From NCBI RefSeq assembly GCF_029963765.1, contig NZ_JALBYU010000017.1:1-64000 (forward strand): a DNA stretch of 64,000 nt, read 5' to 3'. The DNA is from Pseudomonas sp. UYIF39. GTDB taxonomy: Bacteria > Pseudomonadota > Gammaproteobacteria > Pseudomonadales > Pseudomonadaceae. The first letter of the stretch is position 1, and each line of letters begins with the position of its first letter. Under the pieces are notes generated by a model that was given only the letters and a program-made list of their open reading frames with translations, searched no databases and had not been told where the DNA came from. A program made the position numbers and the translations under genes. This document shows positions 25,030 through 37,279 of the stretch, one piece after another.

Positions 25030-26231
25030 GGCCGCGAGACCTCGGCACTCGCCCACAACCCGGGATTGCAGGTCATGGCGCGCTGAGCGTCAGTCAAATC
25101 GGCGGCAAACGAACCGACGACGTACACCGAGTTCTGTTCGGCGTAAGGGAACGGCACGCTGTAGGTGTTGGCGCGAATGTCCGAAGCGCTGGACAACAAC
25201 TGCACCACGCTGGCTTTGAGCGGTTGATCCAGGCCGCGGATTTTCACTGTTAGGACGCTGTCACGGTCGATCTTGCTGGCCATGCGCTCGGGGAACACCG
25301 CAATGACGTAGCTCTGCGCGCAATCAGTGGCGCGCAGCAAAGTCGATCCGGCCTGCACCAGCGTGCCCTGCGGCGCCAACAGCTCCTGGACGGTGCCTGG
25401 CGAATACGCCACGACGTCGTAACCGGCCATCAACTTGACCCGATTCTGTTCGGTTTCGATCAGTTGGTTGAGGTTGTCGAGCTCCTGCTGATAGGTCGCG
25501 CGATTGCGCGCCTGATTCTCCAGGCTGAGTTTCAGCGTGGTCATTTGCGCACTGAGGTCGAACATGCGCAACTGATCGGGATCGAGGTAAACCTGTTTGT
25601 TGGCGGCACTCACATCGCCGTCGTTGATCCGCAATTGCGAACGCACCGACTCGGCCGCACCCTGCAAGGAAGCCAGCTGAGCTTTCGACGAGGCAACCAC
25701 CGCGCCACTCACCGCCCCTTGAACGAACAACTCGAGATTGCGTTCGACGGTTTCCTGAGCATCCATCAACCGCGCACTGGCGGCACTGCTCTCGGCTTTC
25801 AAGGCCCTTTGGGTAAAGAGTTGGCGGGTATGGAATGCCGTTTGGTATTGCTGGCTGGTTTTCTCCAACGCCTCGTAATACTGCTGATCGTGCTCAGCCT
25901 GACTGGCTGAAGAGGACAGCTGTTGCTCAAGGGTCAGGCGCCGGGTTTGCAGGGTCAGCAAGGTTTCCTGATTCGCTCGCGGGTTTTCAACAACGGCGAT
26001 TTTCTGGCCCTGGACAAACGTCGCACCGGGTTTGACCTCCAGTGCGCTCACCACTCCGTCAATTGGCGTTGTCAGCAGTATCACCGGTGCATTCAAAATC
26101 GCCCGTGTGGCCGAGGCCGACACCAACGGCATCAGCAACGTCGATAACAACAGCCAAACAACAAACCCAAGAACTCCCAAACCAACCAAACGGGGTAACA
26201 GTGACAATAGTCTTGAGCGTTCTTCAGCCAT
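25026..26231 (-). CDS. HlyD/EmrA-type membrane-fusion (periplasmic adaptor) protein
   Basis: The protein is 401 residues from the ATG at 26231. One N-terminal TM (about 11-33) follows a short cytosolic tail. A biotinyl-lipoyl half-domain is split as in HlyD: NAPVILLTTPIDGVVSALEVKPGATFVQGQ and AYSPGTVQELLAPQGTLVQAGSTLLRATD. Between them lies a long alpha-hairpin coiled coil (about 85-275, rich in Gln, Glu and Ala). A beta-barrel domain ends the protein. Such adaptors bridge an inner-membrane transporter and a TolC-type channel. Here the inner-membrane partner would be the GT2 synthase and the channel the NodT protein of the same operon. It is the first gene; the promoter lies in the AT-rich region upstream. 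Confidence 0.9.
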   Translation of the reverse strand: MAEERSRLLSLLPRLVGLGVLGFVVWLLLSTLLMPLVSASATRAILNAPVILLTTPIDGVVSALEVKPGATFVQGQKIAVVENPRANQETLLTLQTRRLTLEQQLSSSASQAEHDQQYYEALEKTSQQYQTAFHTRQLFTQRALKAESSAASARLMDAQETVERNLELFVQGAVSGAVVASSKAQLASLQGAAESVRSQLRINDGDVSAANKQVYLDPDQLRMFDLSAQMTTLKLSLENQARNRATYQQELDNLNQLIETEQNRVKLMAGYDVVAYSPGTVQELLAPQGTLVQAGSTLLRATDCAQSYVIAVFPERMASKIDRDSVLTVKIRGLDQPLKASVVQLLSSASDIRANTYSVPFPYAEQNSVYVVGSFAADLTDAQRAMTCNPGLWASAEVSRP

Positions 26232-26711
26232 GTTCAACTCTCCCGATAGACCAACCGCGTAAAAGTCAGGCAATAGCAGGCCGTGACCGCAAGACACTTT
26301 TGGCAGGGTGAGCAATGCAAAATAGATTTCTGGACGGCAACTAAGCCGACGCTGTTTATCTGGATTTATTGTGATGTGAGCAGGAATGAGATTCCTGTCT
26401 TTTTGGAGGATTGCTGTACAGCGGAGTCATCGCAAGCGTTACGAGCCCGAGGCAGAGCGGGCGTTGTCATTGGCGACACTAGATTCAGCGCTTTGGAGTG
26501 TCAAGCTTCCGAAGGAAACAATTAAATGACGTCAAATATGTATCGCCTGATGAATTGGATCCGCTTTAATTATCCAAAGCCCGATAGCCGACAACTGCTT
26601 ATTTTTATTAGGAGTTTTTATTTTTTATATTCAAAATGAACTTTGTATCGAATTTTAGATAATTCTTAATTCTCAGCCGGAAAGATTAAAACGATATAAG
26701 TAGAGCACAAA
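26232..26711. other. AT-rich intergenic region upstream of the polysaccharide operon
   Basis: About 480 bases separate the adaptor gene from the gap terminator. The part from about 26520 to 26700 is strikingly AT-rich compared with the rest of the window. It must carry the operon promoter on the minus strand. Apart from one possible 37-codon frame I see no gene. The composition suggests acquired DNA or a region bound by xenogeneic silencers. Confidence 0.45.
26526..26639 (+). CDS. Possible 37-residue small ORF (doubtful)
   Basis: ATG 26526 is preceded by GAAGGAAAC at suitable distance and opens 37 codons up to a TGA at 26637-26639. The peptide starts MTSNMYRLMNWIRF and is rich in aromatic, Ile/Leu and basic residues. 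It lies in a very AT-rich stretch, which weakens the case. No match is recognised; it may be a remnant. Confidence 0.2.
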   Translation: MTSNMYRLMNWIRFNYPKPDSRQLLIFIRSFYFLYSK

Positions 26712-26744
26712 CAAAAACGCCCCGACCAAAGTCGGGGCGTTTCA
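26712..26744 (-). terminator. Terminator after gap
   Basis: ACGCCCCGAC (26717-26726) and GTCGGGGCGT (26731-26740) form a perfect stem. On the minus strand T-rich sequence (TTTTTGTTTG) follows. Confidence 0.88.
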
Positions 26745-26758
26745 TGTGCAGCTTACGC

Positions 26759-28207
26759 TTAGCGCGGGAATGCAGGCGGGTTTACACCGGCCATGTCTTC
26801 CATCACGCGTACCACCTGGCAGCTGTAACCGAATTCGTTGTCGTACCAAACGTACAGAACAACGCGGTTGTCTTGGCTGATGGTTGCTTCAGCGTCCACC
26901 ACACCTGCGTGGCGCGAGCCAACGAAGTCGGTGGAAACCACTTCCTGCGAATTGACGTAGTCGATTTGCTTATGCAGATCGGAGTGCAGCGCCATGTAGC
27001 GCAGGTACTCGTTCATCTCTTCACGGGTGGCGGCTTTCTCAAGGTTCAGGTTGAGAATGGCCATCGACACGTTTGGCGTCGGAACGCGGATCGCGTTACC
27101 GGTCAGCTTGCCGGCCAGTTCAGGCAGCGCCTTGGCAGCAGCGGTGGCAGCACCGGTCTCGGTGATCACCATGTTCAACGCGGCGCTACGGCCACGGCGA
27201 TCGCCTTTGTGGAAGTTGTCGATCAGGTTCTGGTCGTTGGTGTACGAGTGAACCGTTTCAACGTGACCGTTGATGATGCCGAACTTGTCGTTGACGGCTT
27301 TGAGCACCGGCACGATGGCGTTGGTGGTGCAGGAAGCCGCGGAAACGATCTTGTCGTCAGCGGTGATTTCACCGTGGTTGATACCGTGAACGATGTTCTT
27401 CAGCTTGCCTTTGCCAGGCGCGGTCAGAACAACGCGGTCGATACCCGGGCAAGCCAAGTGCTGGCCCAGACCCTCGGCGTCACGCCATACACCGGTGTTG
27501 TCCACCAGCAGCGCGTCTTTGATGCCGTACTGGGTGTAGTCCACTTCAGTCGGGTTTTTCGCGTAAATAACCTGGATCAGGTTGCCGTTGGCGGTGATGG
27601 TGTTGTTGGCTTCATCAATGGTGATGGTGCCATCGAACGGACCATGAACCGAGTCACGACGCAGCAGGCTGGCACGTTTGACCAGATCGTTCTCGGCGCC
27701 CTTGCGGACAACGATGGCGCGCAGACGCAGGCCGTCGCCACCACCGGTTTTCTCGATCAGGATGCGCGCCAGCAGACGGCCGATACGACCGAAGCCGTAC
27801 AGAACAACGTCGGTGCCTTTGCGGGCGGAAACGTTTTGCTGACCAACGACGTCAGCCAGTTCTTCACGGACGAACTGCTCGGCAGTGCGGCCATTGCCTT
27901 CAGCCTTGAACCTGACTGCAAGCTTGCCCAGGTCTACCGAAGCAGCGCCGAGCTTGAGCTCGCTCATTGCCTTGAGCAGCGGGAATGTTTCGTGGACGGA
28001 CAATTCGCTGTCATCAGACTGACGATGACGAGCAAAGCGGTGAGCTTTGAGAATCGCAATGACTGAACGATTGATCAGGCTGCGGCCATAGATCGAGCTC
28101 ACCACGTTGTTATTGCGGTAGAGCTGACCGATAAGCGGAATCATCGCTTCTGCGAGTGCTTCACGGTCGATCCATTCACCAAGACACTGGTCGGGCTTCT
28201 GAGTCAC
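26759..28207 (-). CDS. gap: Glyceraldehyde-3-phosphate dehydrogenase, long form with N-terminal extension
   Basis: About 482 residues from GTG 28207, chosen because GGAAGG lies 5 bases upstream; an ATG at 28222 adds five residues. The N-terminal 120 residues (QCLGEWIDREALAEAMIPLIGQLYR and on) are an extension absent from classical GAPDH and usual for this Pseudomonas paralogue. The NAD Rossmann motif is YGFGRIGRLLARIL, the catalytic Cys is in SAASCTTNAIVPVLKA, the catalytic His follows about 27 residues later in HVETVHSYTNDQ, and the end is WYDNEFGYSCQVV. It probably interconverts glyceraldehyde 3-phosphate and 1,3-bisphosphoglycerate; direction and cofactor preference are not readable. It is divergent from mfd. 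Confidence 0.93.
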   Translation of the reverse strand: MTQKPDQCLGEWIDREALAEAMIPLIGQLYRNNNVVSSIYGRSLINRSVIAILKAHRFARHRQSDDSELSVHETFPLLKAMSELKLGAASVDLGKLAVRFKAEGNGRTAEQFVREELADVVGQQNVSARKGTDVVLYGFGRIGRLLARILIEKTGGGDGLRLRAIVVRKGAENDLVKRASLLRRDSVHGPFDGTITIDEANNTITANGNLIQVIYAKNPTEVDYTQYGIKDALLVDNTGVWRDAEGLGQHLACPGIDRVVLTAPGKGKLKNIVHGINHGEITADDKIVSAASCTTNAIVPVLKAVNDKFGIINGHVETVHSYTNDQNLIDNFHKGDRRGRSAALNMVITETGAATAAAKALPELAGKLTGNAIRVPTPNVSMAILNLNLEKAATREEMNEYLRYMALHSDLHKQIDYVNSQEVVSTDFVGSRHAGVVDAEATISQDNRVVLYVWYDNEFGYSCQVVRVMEDMAGVNPPAFPR

Positions 28208-28584
28208 GGGAACCTTCCACATGTAGGGGCAGAAAAAAGGGGCTACATTATGCCGCCGAGTGCCTCCCGTAGCAATGCGCGCCTGTCGCGCGGCCAGTAA
28301 CAAAATCCTCTTCAAAAAAATCACGCACGGCTAAAGCCCAATGAAACCGCGGCCTGCAGCGCGTTCATTTTTTGGGCGACAACACTGTCTTGTCTGTAAC
28401 CCTCCGTAACACTCGGTCGTTTTGCCACTACATATTCAGTCATTTTCACTAAAAAACGGGCCGATTTTGTCTTTACCACTACATTTCGCCCAACCTGCGT
28501 AATAGACACATCTGCAACTGACAGGCGGCACCCGGGACCGCTACAATTACCGACTTTGTCGCAACGCTTGGAGCTCAACCTTCC
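28208..28584. other. Divergent gap-mfd control region
   Basis: About 375 bases hold both promoters. The half nearer mfd is AT-richer (28370-28500). The open frame on the minus strand at 28321-28578 is not family-like. I see no convincing operator. Confidence 0.4.
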
Positions 28585-32034
<3,450 letters not shown>

Positions 32035-32044
32035 AGGACGCCGC

Positions 32045-32623
32045 ATGCGCCTGTTTCGCTTACTGACCGTGTTGACAATGTTAATAACAGCGCTGGTCGC
32101 CCCTACGGCATTTGCCGATGACTTGTATCAGATTGAAATGATTCTGGTCCGCCAAAACGCCGTGCCCGCTATCGTCAGCCGCGCCGCGCCGGAAGACTGG
32201 GCTGCCGGCGCCCAGCCGATCAGCCCCGACAGCCTGCGCACGCCAAGCCTGAATGGCGAAGTGGAAAAACTCACCGCCAGCAATGAATACACGGTGTTGC
32301 TGCACAAGGCCTGGCAACAGACTCTCGGCGAAGAAGCCAGCAAAGTCGCGATCAGTGAGGGCAAAGAACAGTTCGGTCAGTTCCCGATCGAGGGCACGCT
32401 GAGTATGAAACTGGGACGTTTCACTGATGTGGACGCGGATTTCTGGGTTAACCAGATCGACGCCAACGGCATGGTCACCGCCAGCGAGCGTATGAAGCAG
32501 GAAAGCCACACCAAGAACGGCCAGCTGAACTTCCTCGACAATGGCCACTTGGGCATGTTGATCAAGATCACCTCGCTGACCGCCCCTGCGCCTCGGCCAG
32601 TCCCCGATGAAATTCCGGACTGA
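32045..32623 (+). CDS. Small secreted protein of the CsiV family
   Basis: The protein is 192 residues from ATG 32045, 10 bases after the mfd stop. The signal peptide is 1-25 (cut after AFA/DDLYQ). The mature protein begins DDLYQIEMILVRQN, ends in a proline-rich tail (APRPVPDEIPD), and has a core VEGTL-like pattern FPIEGTLSMKLGRFTDVDADFW. This resembles the CsiV family seen directly after mfd in Pseudomonas. It should be periplasmic; its biochemical role is not established. The operon with mfd is positional, not a functional claim. Confidence 0.75.
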   Translation: MRLFRLLTVLTMLITALVAPTAFADDLYQIEMILVRQNAVPAIVSRAAPEDWAAGAQPISPDSLRTPSLNGEVEKLTASNEYTVLLHKAWQQTLGEEASKVAISEGKEQFGQFPIEGTLSMKLGRFTDVDADFWVNQIDANGMVTASERMKQESHTKNGQLNFLDNGHLGMLIKITSLTAPAPRPVPDEIPD

Positions 32624-32634
32624 TTGAAGCCCTT

Positions 32635-35322
32635 ATGCCTGCGACCCTGAGCAAACCCCTGGCACCTTCCTGGGTCAGCCGATTCAAGGAACAGAGCCTG
32701 GAGCGTGGCCGTCGCTACGCTTTGGAGAACCGCGTCAGGATCGTCGAGGCTGGCGACGCCACGATCATTGCCGCCTGCGAGGGCTCTGGCGGTAACGTTT
32801 ACCGTCAGACCATTCGCCTGCGCGAGTCAGCCAAAGCCACCTTGCTGATGATCGATGCCACCTGCACTTGCCCGGTCCACAGCAACTGCAAGCACTGCGC
32901 GGCAGTGCTACTGAAAGTGCAGGAAACCCTGGCTTACCCCGCCGCCGCGCAAGACGCCGAGCTACTCGAGAAACTTCAAGCCGTACTGGAAAACCGTAGC
33001 CCGAAGGCGCCGCAAGTGCTGGTGGACAACGTGCAACCGGTGCCGCGCTTGTGGCTGGCGAGCATCGAGTTCAGCGCCTTCGAACCGCGCAACGGCAAGA
33101 TGCAGCGTTATATTCAGCATCGCGCGGCGTTGTCTTTCAGCTATCTGGATGAATACGTTTCCGGGCAGAAGAACGCTGACATCCTGATACGTCAGGAGAC
33201 GCAAACGTTACGGATAAAACGCCACCCGGAAGTCGAACAGACCTACAGGGAGCAACTACGAATCCTCGGTTTCAAGGTCGCCACCCGGCAAAGCAAAGCC
33301 TTGCCGGAAAGTGCCGGCGAACTTTTCGAGATGGTCAACGACAGCGCCTGGCTGACCTTCACCCTCAATGAACTGCCGAAGCTGCGCACCCAGGGTTGGG
33401 AGTTGCAGATCGACGAAGACTTCGGTTTCGACCTGACTGCCGTGGACGATTGGTACGCCACCGTAGAACAGGCACCGGAGCGCGACTGGTTCGATCTGGA
33501 ACTGGGAATCATCGTCAACGGAGAACGGCTGAGCCTGCTGCCGATCCTGCTGAACCTGATGCGCTCCCACACCGAGATCCTCAACCCGGAACGCCTTGCA
33601 CGACGTCGCGACGACGAGTTGATCCTGGTGAACATTCCCAATCGCCCGAACTCCGAGTACGGCCCGTTGCAAGTCGCCCTGCCCTTCGGCCGATTGAAAC
33701 CGGTGCTGGCGACCCTCGGCGAGTTCTATCTGCAAGGGCCCGGCGAAACGACACTGCGCCTGAGCAAGGCCGATGCCACGCGACTGAATCCGCTGGAAGA
33801 CCTGCCGTTACTCTGGGAGGGTGGCGAGCAAATTCGCACTTTTGCCCAGCGGCTGCGGGACATCAAGGACTTCACCGCGACCGCACCGGAAGGCTTGAAC
33901 GCGACCTTGCGCCCCTATCAGCTGGAAGGCTTGAGCTGGATGCAGTCGTTGCGGCAACTGGAAGTCGGCGGGATTCTCGCGGACGACATGGGTCTGGGCA
34001 AAACCCTACAAACCCTGGCGCACATTCTCAGTGAGAAGAACGCCGGACGCCTCGATCGGCCGTGCATGGTGGTGATGCCCACCAGCCTGATCCCTAACTG
34101 GCTGGATGAAGCGGCACACTTCACGCCGCAACTCAAAGTGCTGGCGCTGTACGGTGCCAGCCGCAAAAAGCATTTCGACACGCTGGCCGATTACGACCTG
34201 ATCCTGACCACCTATGCGCTGCTGCCCAAGGACGTCGAACGTCTCGCCGCGCAGCCTTTGCACGTGTTGGTTCTGGACGAGGCGCAATACATCAAAAACC
34301 CCAACAGCAAGGCCGCCCACGCTGCCCGCGAATTGAATGCCCGTCAGCGTCTGTGCCTGAGCGGCACGCCGCTGGAAAACCACCTGGGTGAACTGTGGTC
34401 GCTGTTTCACTTCCTGCTGCCCGGCTGGCTGGGTGACGTGAAAAGCTTCAACCGCGATTACCGCGTGCCGATCGAAAAGCGCTCCAGCGAAGTACGACTT
34501 CAGCACCTCAACGGTCGGATCAAACCGTTTCTGCTGCGTCGAACCAAGGAACAAGTGGCGACCGAGTTGCCGCCAAAAACCGAAATCATCCATTGGGTCG
34601 AGCTCAACGAAGCCCAGCGCGATGTGTACGAAACCATGCGCCTGGCGATGGACAAAAAAGTCCGCGACGAGATTACCCGCAAGGGCGTGGCGCGCAGCCA
34701 GATCATCATTCTTGAGGCGCTGCTGAAGCTGCGTCAGGTCTGCTGCGATTTGCGTCTGGTCAACGATGCCACCCTGCCCACTCGCGGCAGCACCTCAGGC
34801 AAGCTCGACAGCCTGATGGAAATGCTTGAGGAATTGTTCGATGAAGGTCGGCGGATTCTGCTGTTCTCGCAATTCACTTCAATGCTGTCGCTGATTGAAG
34901 AGGAGCTGAAGAAACGCGGAGTCGATTATGCGCTGCTGACAGGGCAGACCCGCGACCGACGCGCACCGGTAAAAGACTTCCAGAGCGGCAAGCGTCAGAT
35001 CTTTCTGATCAGCCTGAAGGCTGGCGGTGTTGGCCTGAACCTGACCGAAGCTGACACGGTGATTCACTACGATCCGTGGTGGAATCCGGCGACGGAAAAT
35101 CAGGCCACTGACCGGGCGTATCGCATTGGTCAGGAGAAACCGGTGTTCGTCTACAAGATGATTGCCAGGGGCACGGTGGAAGAGAAGATTCAGCATCTGC
35201 AGAAGGAAAAATCCGACTTGGCGGCTGGCGTGCTGGATGGGCGCAAGACCGGGGACTGGAAGTTGCAGAGTGATGATATTGAAGCGTTGTTTGCGCCCCT
35301 GCCGGACAAGTTGGAAAAGTAG
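32635..35322 (+). CDS. SWIM-domain SNF2-family helicase
   Basis: The protein is 895 residues. An N-terminal SWIM zinc finger (C77-x-C79 to C85-x-H87, in CTCPVHSNCKHC) is followed by a bacterial SNF2-associated domain (about 130-420). The SNF2 ATPase comes next, with DDMGLGKTLQTLAHIL, VVMPTSLIPNW, LDEAQYIKN, SGTPLENHLGELWSLFHFL, LFSQFTSML, ISLKAGGVGLNLTEAD, VIHYDPWWNPATENQATDRAYRIGQ. It is a dsDNA translocase of the RapA/HepA relatives. Its target may be RNA polymerase or other DNA-bound complexes; no direct evidence exists here. It follows the CsiV-like gene by 11 bases, so it is probably co-transcribed with mfd. Confidence 0.93.
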   Translation: MPATLSKPLAPSWVSRFKEQSLERGRRYALENRVRIVEAGDATIIAACEGSGGNVYRQTIRLRESAKATLLMIDATCTCPVHSNCKHCAAVLLKVQETLAYPAAAQDAELLEKLQAVLENRSPKAPQVLVDNVQPVPRLWLASIEFSAFEPRNGKMQRYIQHRAALSFSYLDEYVSGQKNADILIRQETQTLRIKRHPEVEQTYREQLRILGFKVATRQSKALPESAGELFEMVNDSAWLTFTLNELPKLRTQGWELQIDEDFGFDLTAVDDWYATVEQAPERDWFDLELGIIVNGERLSLLPILLNLMRSHTEILNPERLARRRDDELILVNIPNRPNSEYGPLQVALPFGRLKPVLATLGEFYLQGPGETTLRLSKADATRLNPLEDLPLLWEGGEQIRTFAQRLRDIKDFTATAPEGLNATLRPYQLEGLSWMQSLRQLEVGGILADDMGLGKTLQTLAHILSEKNAGRLDRPCMVVMPTSLIPNWLDEAAHFTPQLKVLALYGASRKKHFDTLADYDLILTTYALLPKDVERLAAQPLHVLVLDEAQYIKNPNSKAAHAARELNARQRLCLSGTPLENHLGELWSLFHFLLPGWLGDVKSFNRDYRVPIEKRSSEVRLQHLNGRIKPFLLRRTKEQVATELPPKTEIIHWVELNEAQRDVYETMRLAMDKKVRDEITRKGVARSQIIILEALLKLRQVCCDLRLVNDATLPTRGSTSGKLDSLMEMLEELFDEGRRILLFSQFTSMLSLIEEELKKRGVDYALLTGQTRDRRAPVKDFQSGKRQIFLISLKAGGVGLNLTEADTVIHYDPWWNPATENQATDRAYRIGQEKPVFVYKMIARGTVEEKIQHLQKEKSDLAAGVLDGRKTGDWKLQSDDIEALFAPLPDKLEK

Positions 35323-35360
35323 CGGCGATTATTAAATCGTCATCGCGGTATGACGACTGC

Positions 35361-36098
35361 TCAGCCTCTAAGCACCCGAGCCAACGTCGACTTCACCGCC
35401 CCCATCCCGTCATGCAACGCTTGCTCAATCTCGGCCATGGTGATCACTGCTGTCGACTTGCCCGCTGCCGGGTTTACTACCAGCGCCAGACAGGCGTAAT
35501 CCAGTTCCAGCTCGCGAGCCAATGCCGCTTCCGGCATTCCGGTCATGCCGACGATGTCGCATCCGTCGCGCTCCAGTCTGGCGATTTCAGCGACAGTTTC
35601 CAGCCGCGGCCCTTGAGTGCAGGCGTACACGCCATGACTGCTGTAGCCAACACCTTCGGCCGCCAACGCCGCGATCAACTGCTGACGCAGTGGCTCGCTG
35701 TATGGATAGCTGAAATCGATGTGTGTGACCTGCTGCAGATCATCGGCGAAATAGGTGTGTTCGCGACCGCTGGTGTAGTCGATCAGTTGATGCGGCACGC
35801 AGAAATGCCCGGCCCCCATCGCGGAATGAATCCCACCCACGGCGTTGACCGCTAGAATCGCTTCGGCGCCGGCCTGTTTCAGCGCCCAGAGGTTGGCGCG
35901 GTAGTTCACCTGATGCGGCGGAAAACGGTGAGGATGACCGTGACGCGCAAGAAACAGCACTTCCTTGCCGGCGTACTCGCCGATCTGCACTTCAGCCGAA
36001 GGCGCACCGTAAGGGGTGTCCACCGCCAATGATTGACGAATACTCAAGCCTTCGAGTTGAGTCAGGCCGGTGCCGCCGATAATCGCGTAAACCGTCAT
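35361..36098 (-). CDS. S-methyl-5'-thioinosine phosphorylase (MTAP family)
   Basis: The 245-residue protein belongs to the nucleoside phosphorylase MTAP/PNP subfamily 2: AIIGGTGLTQLEGL at the N-terminus, LARHGHPHRFPPHQVNYRANLWALK phosphate/ribose-binding region, CTQGPRLETVAEI, and IVGMTGMPEAALARELELDYACLALVVNPAAG. The syntenic P. aeruginosa enzyme (PA3004) is the characterised S-methyl-5'-thioinosine phosphorylase, which salvages methylthioadenosine after deamination. The same specificity is inferred here. It lies 12 bases downstream of nagZ and is probably in its operon. Confidence 0.9.
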   Translation of the reverse strand: MTVYAIIGGTGLTQLEGLSIRQSLAVDTPYGAPSAEVQIGEYAGKEVLFLARHGHPHRFPPHQVNYRANLWALKQAGAEAILAVNAVGGIHSAMGAGHFCVPHQLIDYTSGREHTYFADDLQQVTHIDFSYPYSEPLRQQLIAALAAEGVGYSSHGVYACTQGPRLETVAEIARLERDGCDIVGMTGMPEAALARELELDYACLALVVNPAAGKSTAVITMAEIEQALHDGMGAVKSTLARVLRG

Positions 36099-36110
36099 AA
36101 CGAAAAGTCC

Positions 36111-37121
36111 TCAATCAATCAGTTGAGCATCTTTGAGCGCGCCCACGGCTGTCAGCCAGCGTGGGTCTTGACGATATTCGGTGTTGGCGTACGACTGGCC
36201 GCGCATCCGCGCAATGCGTTCGGATGGTTTGACCTTCAGACGCTGGACGGCGCTCAGGGCCAATTCGGCGGCCGCGCGATCGTTGCACACCAGGCCCATG
36301 TCGCAACCGGCCGTCAGCGCCGCTTCGATACGGCTGGCAGCATCACCGACCACGTGGGCGCCGGCCATCGACAGGTCATCGCTGAAGATCACACCGTCGA
36401 ATTGCAGCTCGCCACGCAGGATGTCCTGCAACCAGCGGCGGGAGAAGCCGGCGGGTTGGGAATCGACTTGCGGATAGATAACGTGGGCCGGCATGACCGC
36501 AGCCAATTGCTTGCTCAGTCGGGCGAACGGCACCAGGTCATTGGCGCGGATTTCGTCGAGACTGCGCTCATCAACAGGGATCGCAACGTGGGAATCGGCC
36601 TCGGCCCAGCCGTGACCGGGAAAGTGCTTGCCGGTGGCGGCCATGCCGGCGCTGTTCATGCCGCGAATGAAGGCACCCGCCAACAACGCTGCACGCTCAG
36701 GATCACCTTCAAATGAACGGGTGCCGACTACGGCGCTGCGCTGGAAGTCGAGGTCCAGCACCGGAGCGAAACTCAGATCGAGGCCGACTGCCAGCACTTC
36801 AGTCGCCATGATCCAGCCGCACTGCCCGGCGAGGTACTCGGCATTCGGATTGTCAGCGATGGCGCGCATGGCTGGCAGACGCACGAAGCCCTGACGCAAA
36901 CGCTGAACCCGGCCGCCCTCCTGGTCGACTGCCAGCAGCAGATCGGGGCGAATGGCGCGGATTGCGGCGCTCAACTCGCGCACCTGGCGCGGGTGTTCGA
37001 TGTTGCGGGCGAAAATGATCAGGCCGCCCACTTCGGGTTGGCGCAACAATTGGCGATCTTCAGCCGTCAGCCAGGTACCGGCGACGTCCACCATCAACGA
37101 GCCTTGCAGGCCAGCAGTCAT
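36111..37121 (-). CDS. nagZ: Beta-N-acetylhexosaminidase NagZ
   Basis: The protein is 336 residues from ATG 37121 with AAGGA upstream. This cytoplasmic GH3 enzyme removes N-acetylglucosamine from anhydro-muropeptides during peptidoglycan recycling. It affects AmpC induction through the 1,6-anhydroMurNAc-peptides it releases. Family motifs are VDQEGGRVQRLR, GKHFPGHGWAEADSHVAIP with the catalytic His-Asp dyad, and the nucleophile Asp in VIFSDDLSMAGA. TIM-barrel length is normal. The operon runs nagZ then MTI phosphorylase. A gap of about 158 bases to psrA gives room for its own promoter. Confidence 0.95.
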   Translation of the reverse strand: MTAGLQGSLMVDVAGTWLTAEDRQLLRQPEVGGLIIFARNIEHPRQVRELSAAIRAIRPDLLLAVDQEGGRVQRLRQGFVRLPAMRAIADNPNAEYLAGQCGWIMATEVLAVGLDLSFAPVLDLDFQRSAVVGTRSFEGDPERAALLAGAFIRGMNSAGMAATGKHFPGHGWAEADSHVAIPVDERSLDEIRANDLVPFARLSKQLAAVMPAHVIYPQVDSQPAGFSRRWLQDILRGELQFDGVIFSDDLSMAGAHVVGDAASRIEAALTAGCDMGLVCNDRAAAELALSAVQRLKVKPSERIARMRGQSYANTEYRQDPRWLTAVGALKDAQLID

Positions 37122-37279
37122 AGAGATTCCTTGATAACGATAAACCCGGCTCGCACGCAATCGCCGCCATGGGCAATGCCCGGCAGGTCGGCGATACAAA
37201 TGGGGAGCGGGTTCAGAACGAGAGTCGGCATGGGCGGCTAGCTTAGCGGATGTCAGCTGCCGCGCCCACCCGTGTGCGG

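Noticed and set aside
28321..28578. 85-codon minus-strand frame between gap and mfd
   Set aside because: No recognisable motif or convincing ribosome site; it occupies the shared promoter region.
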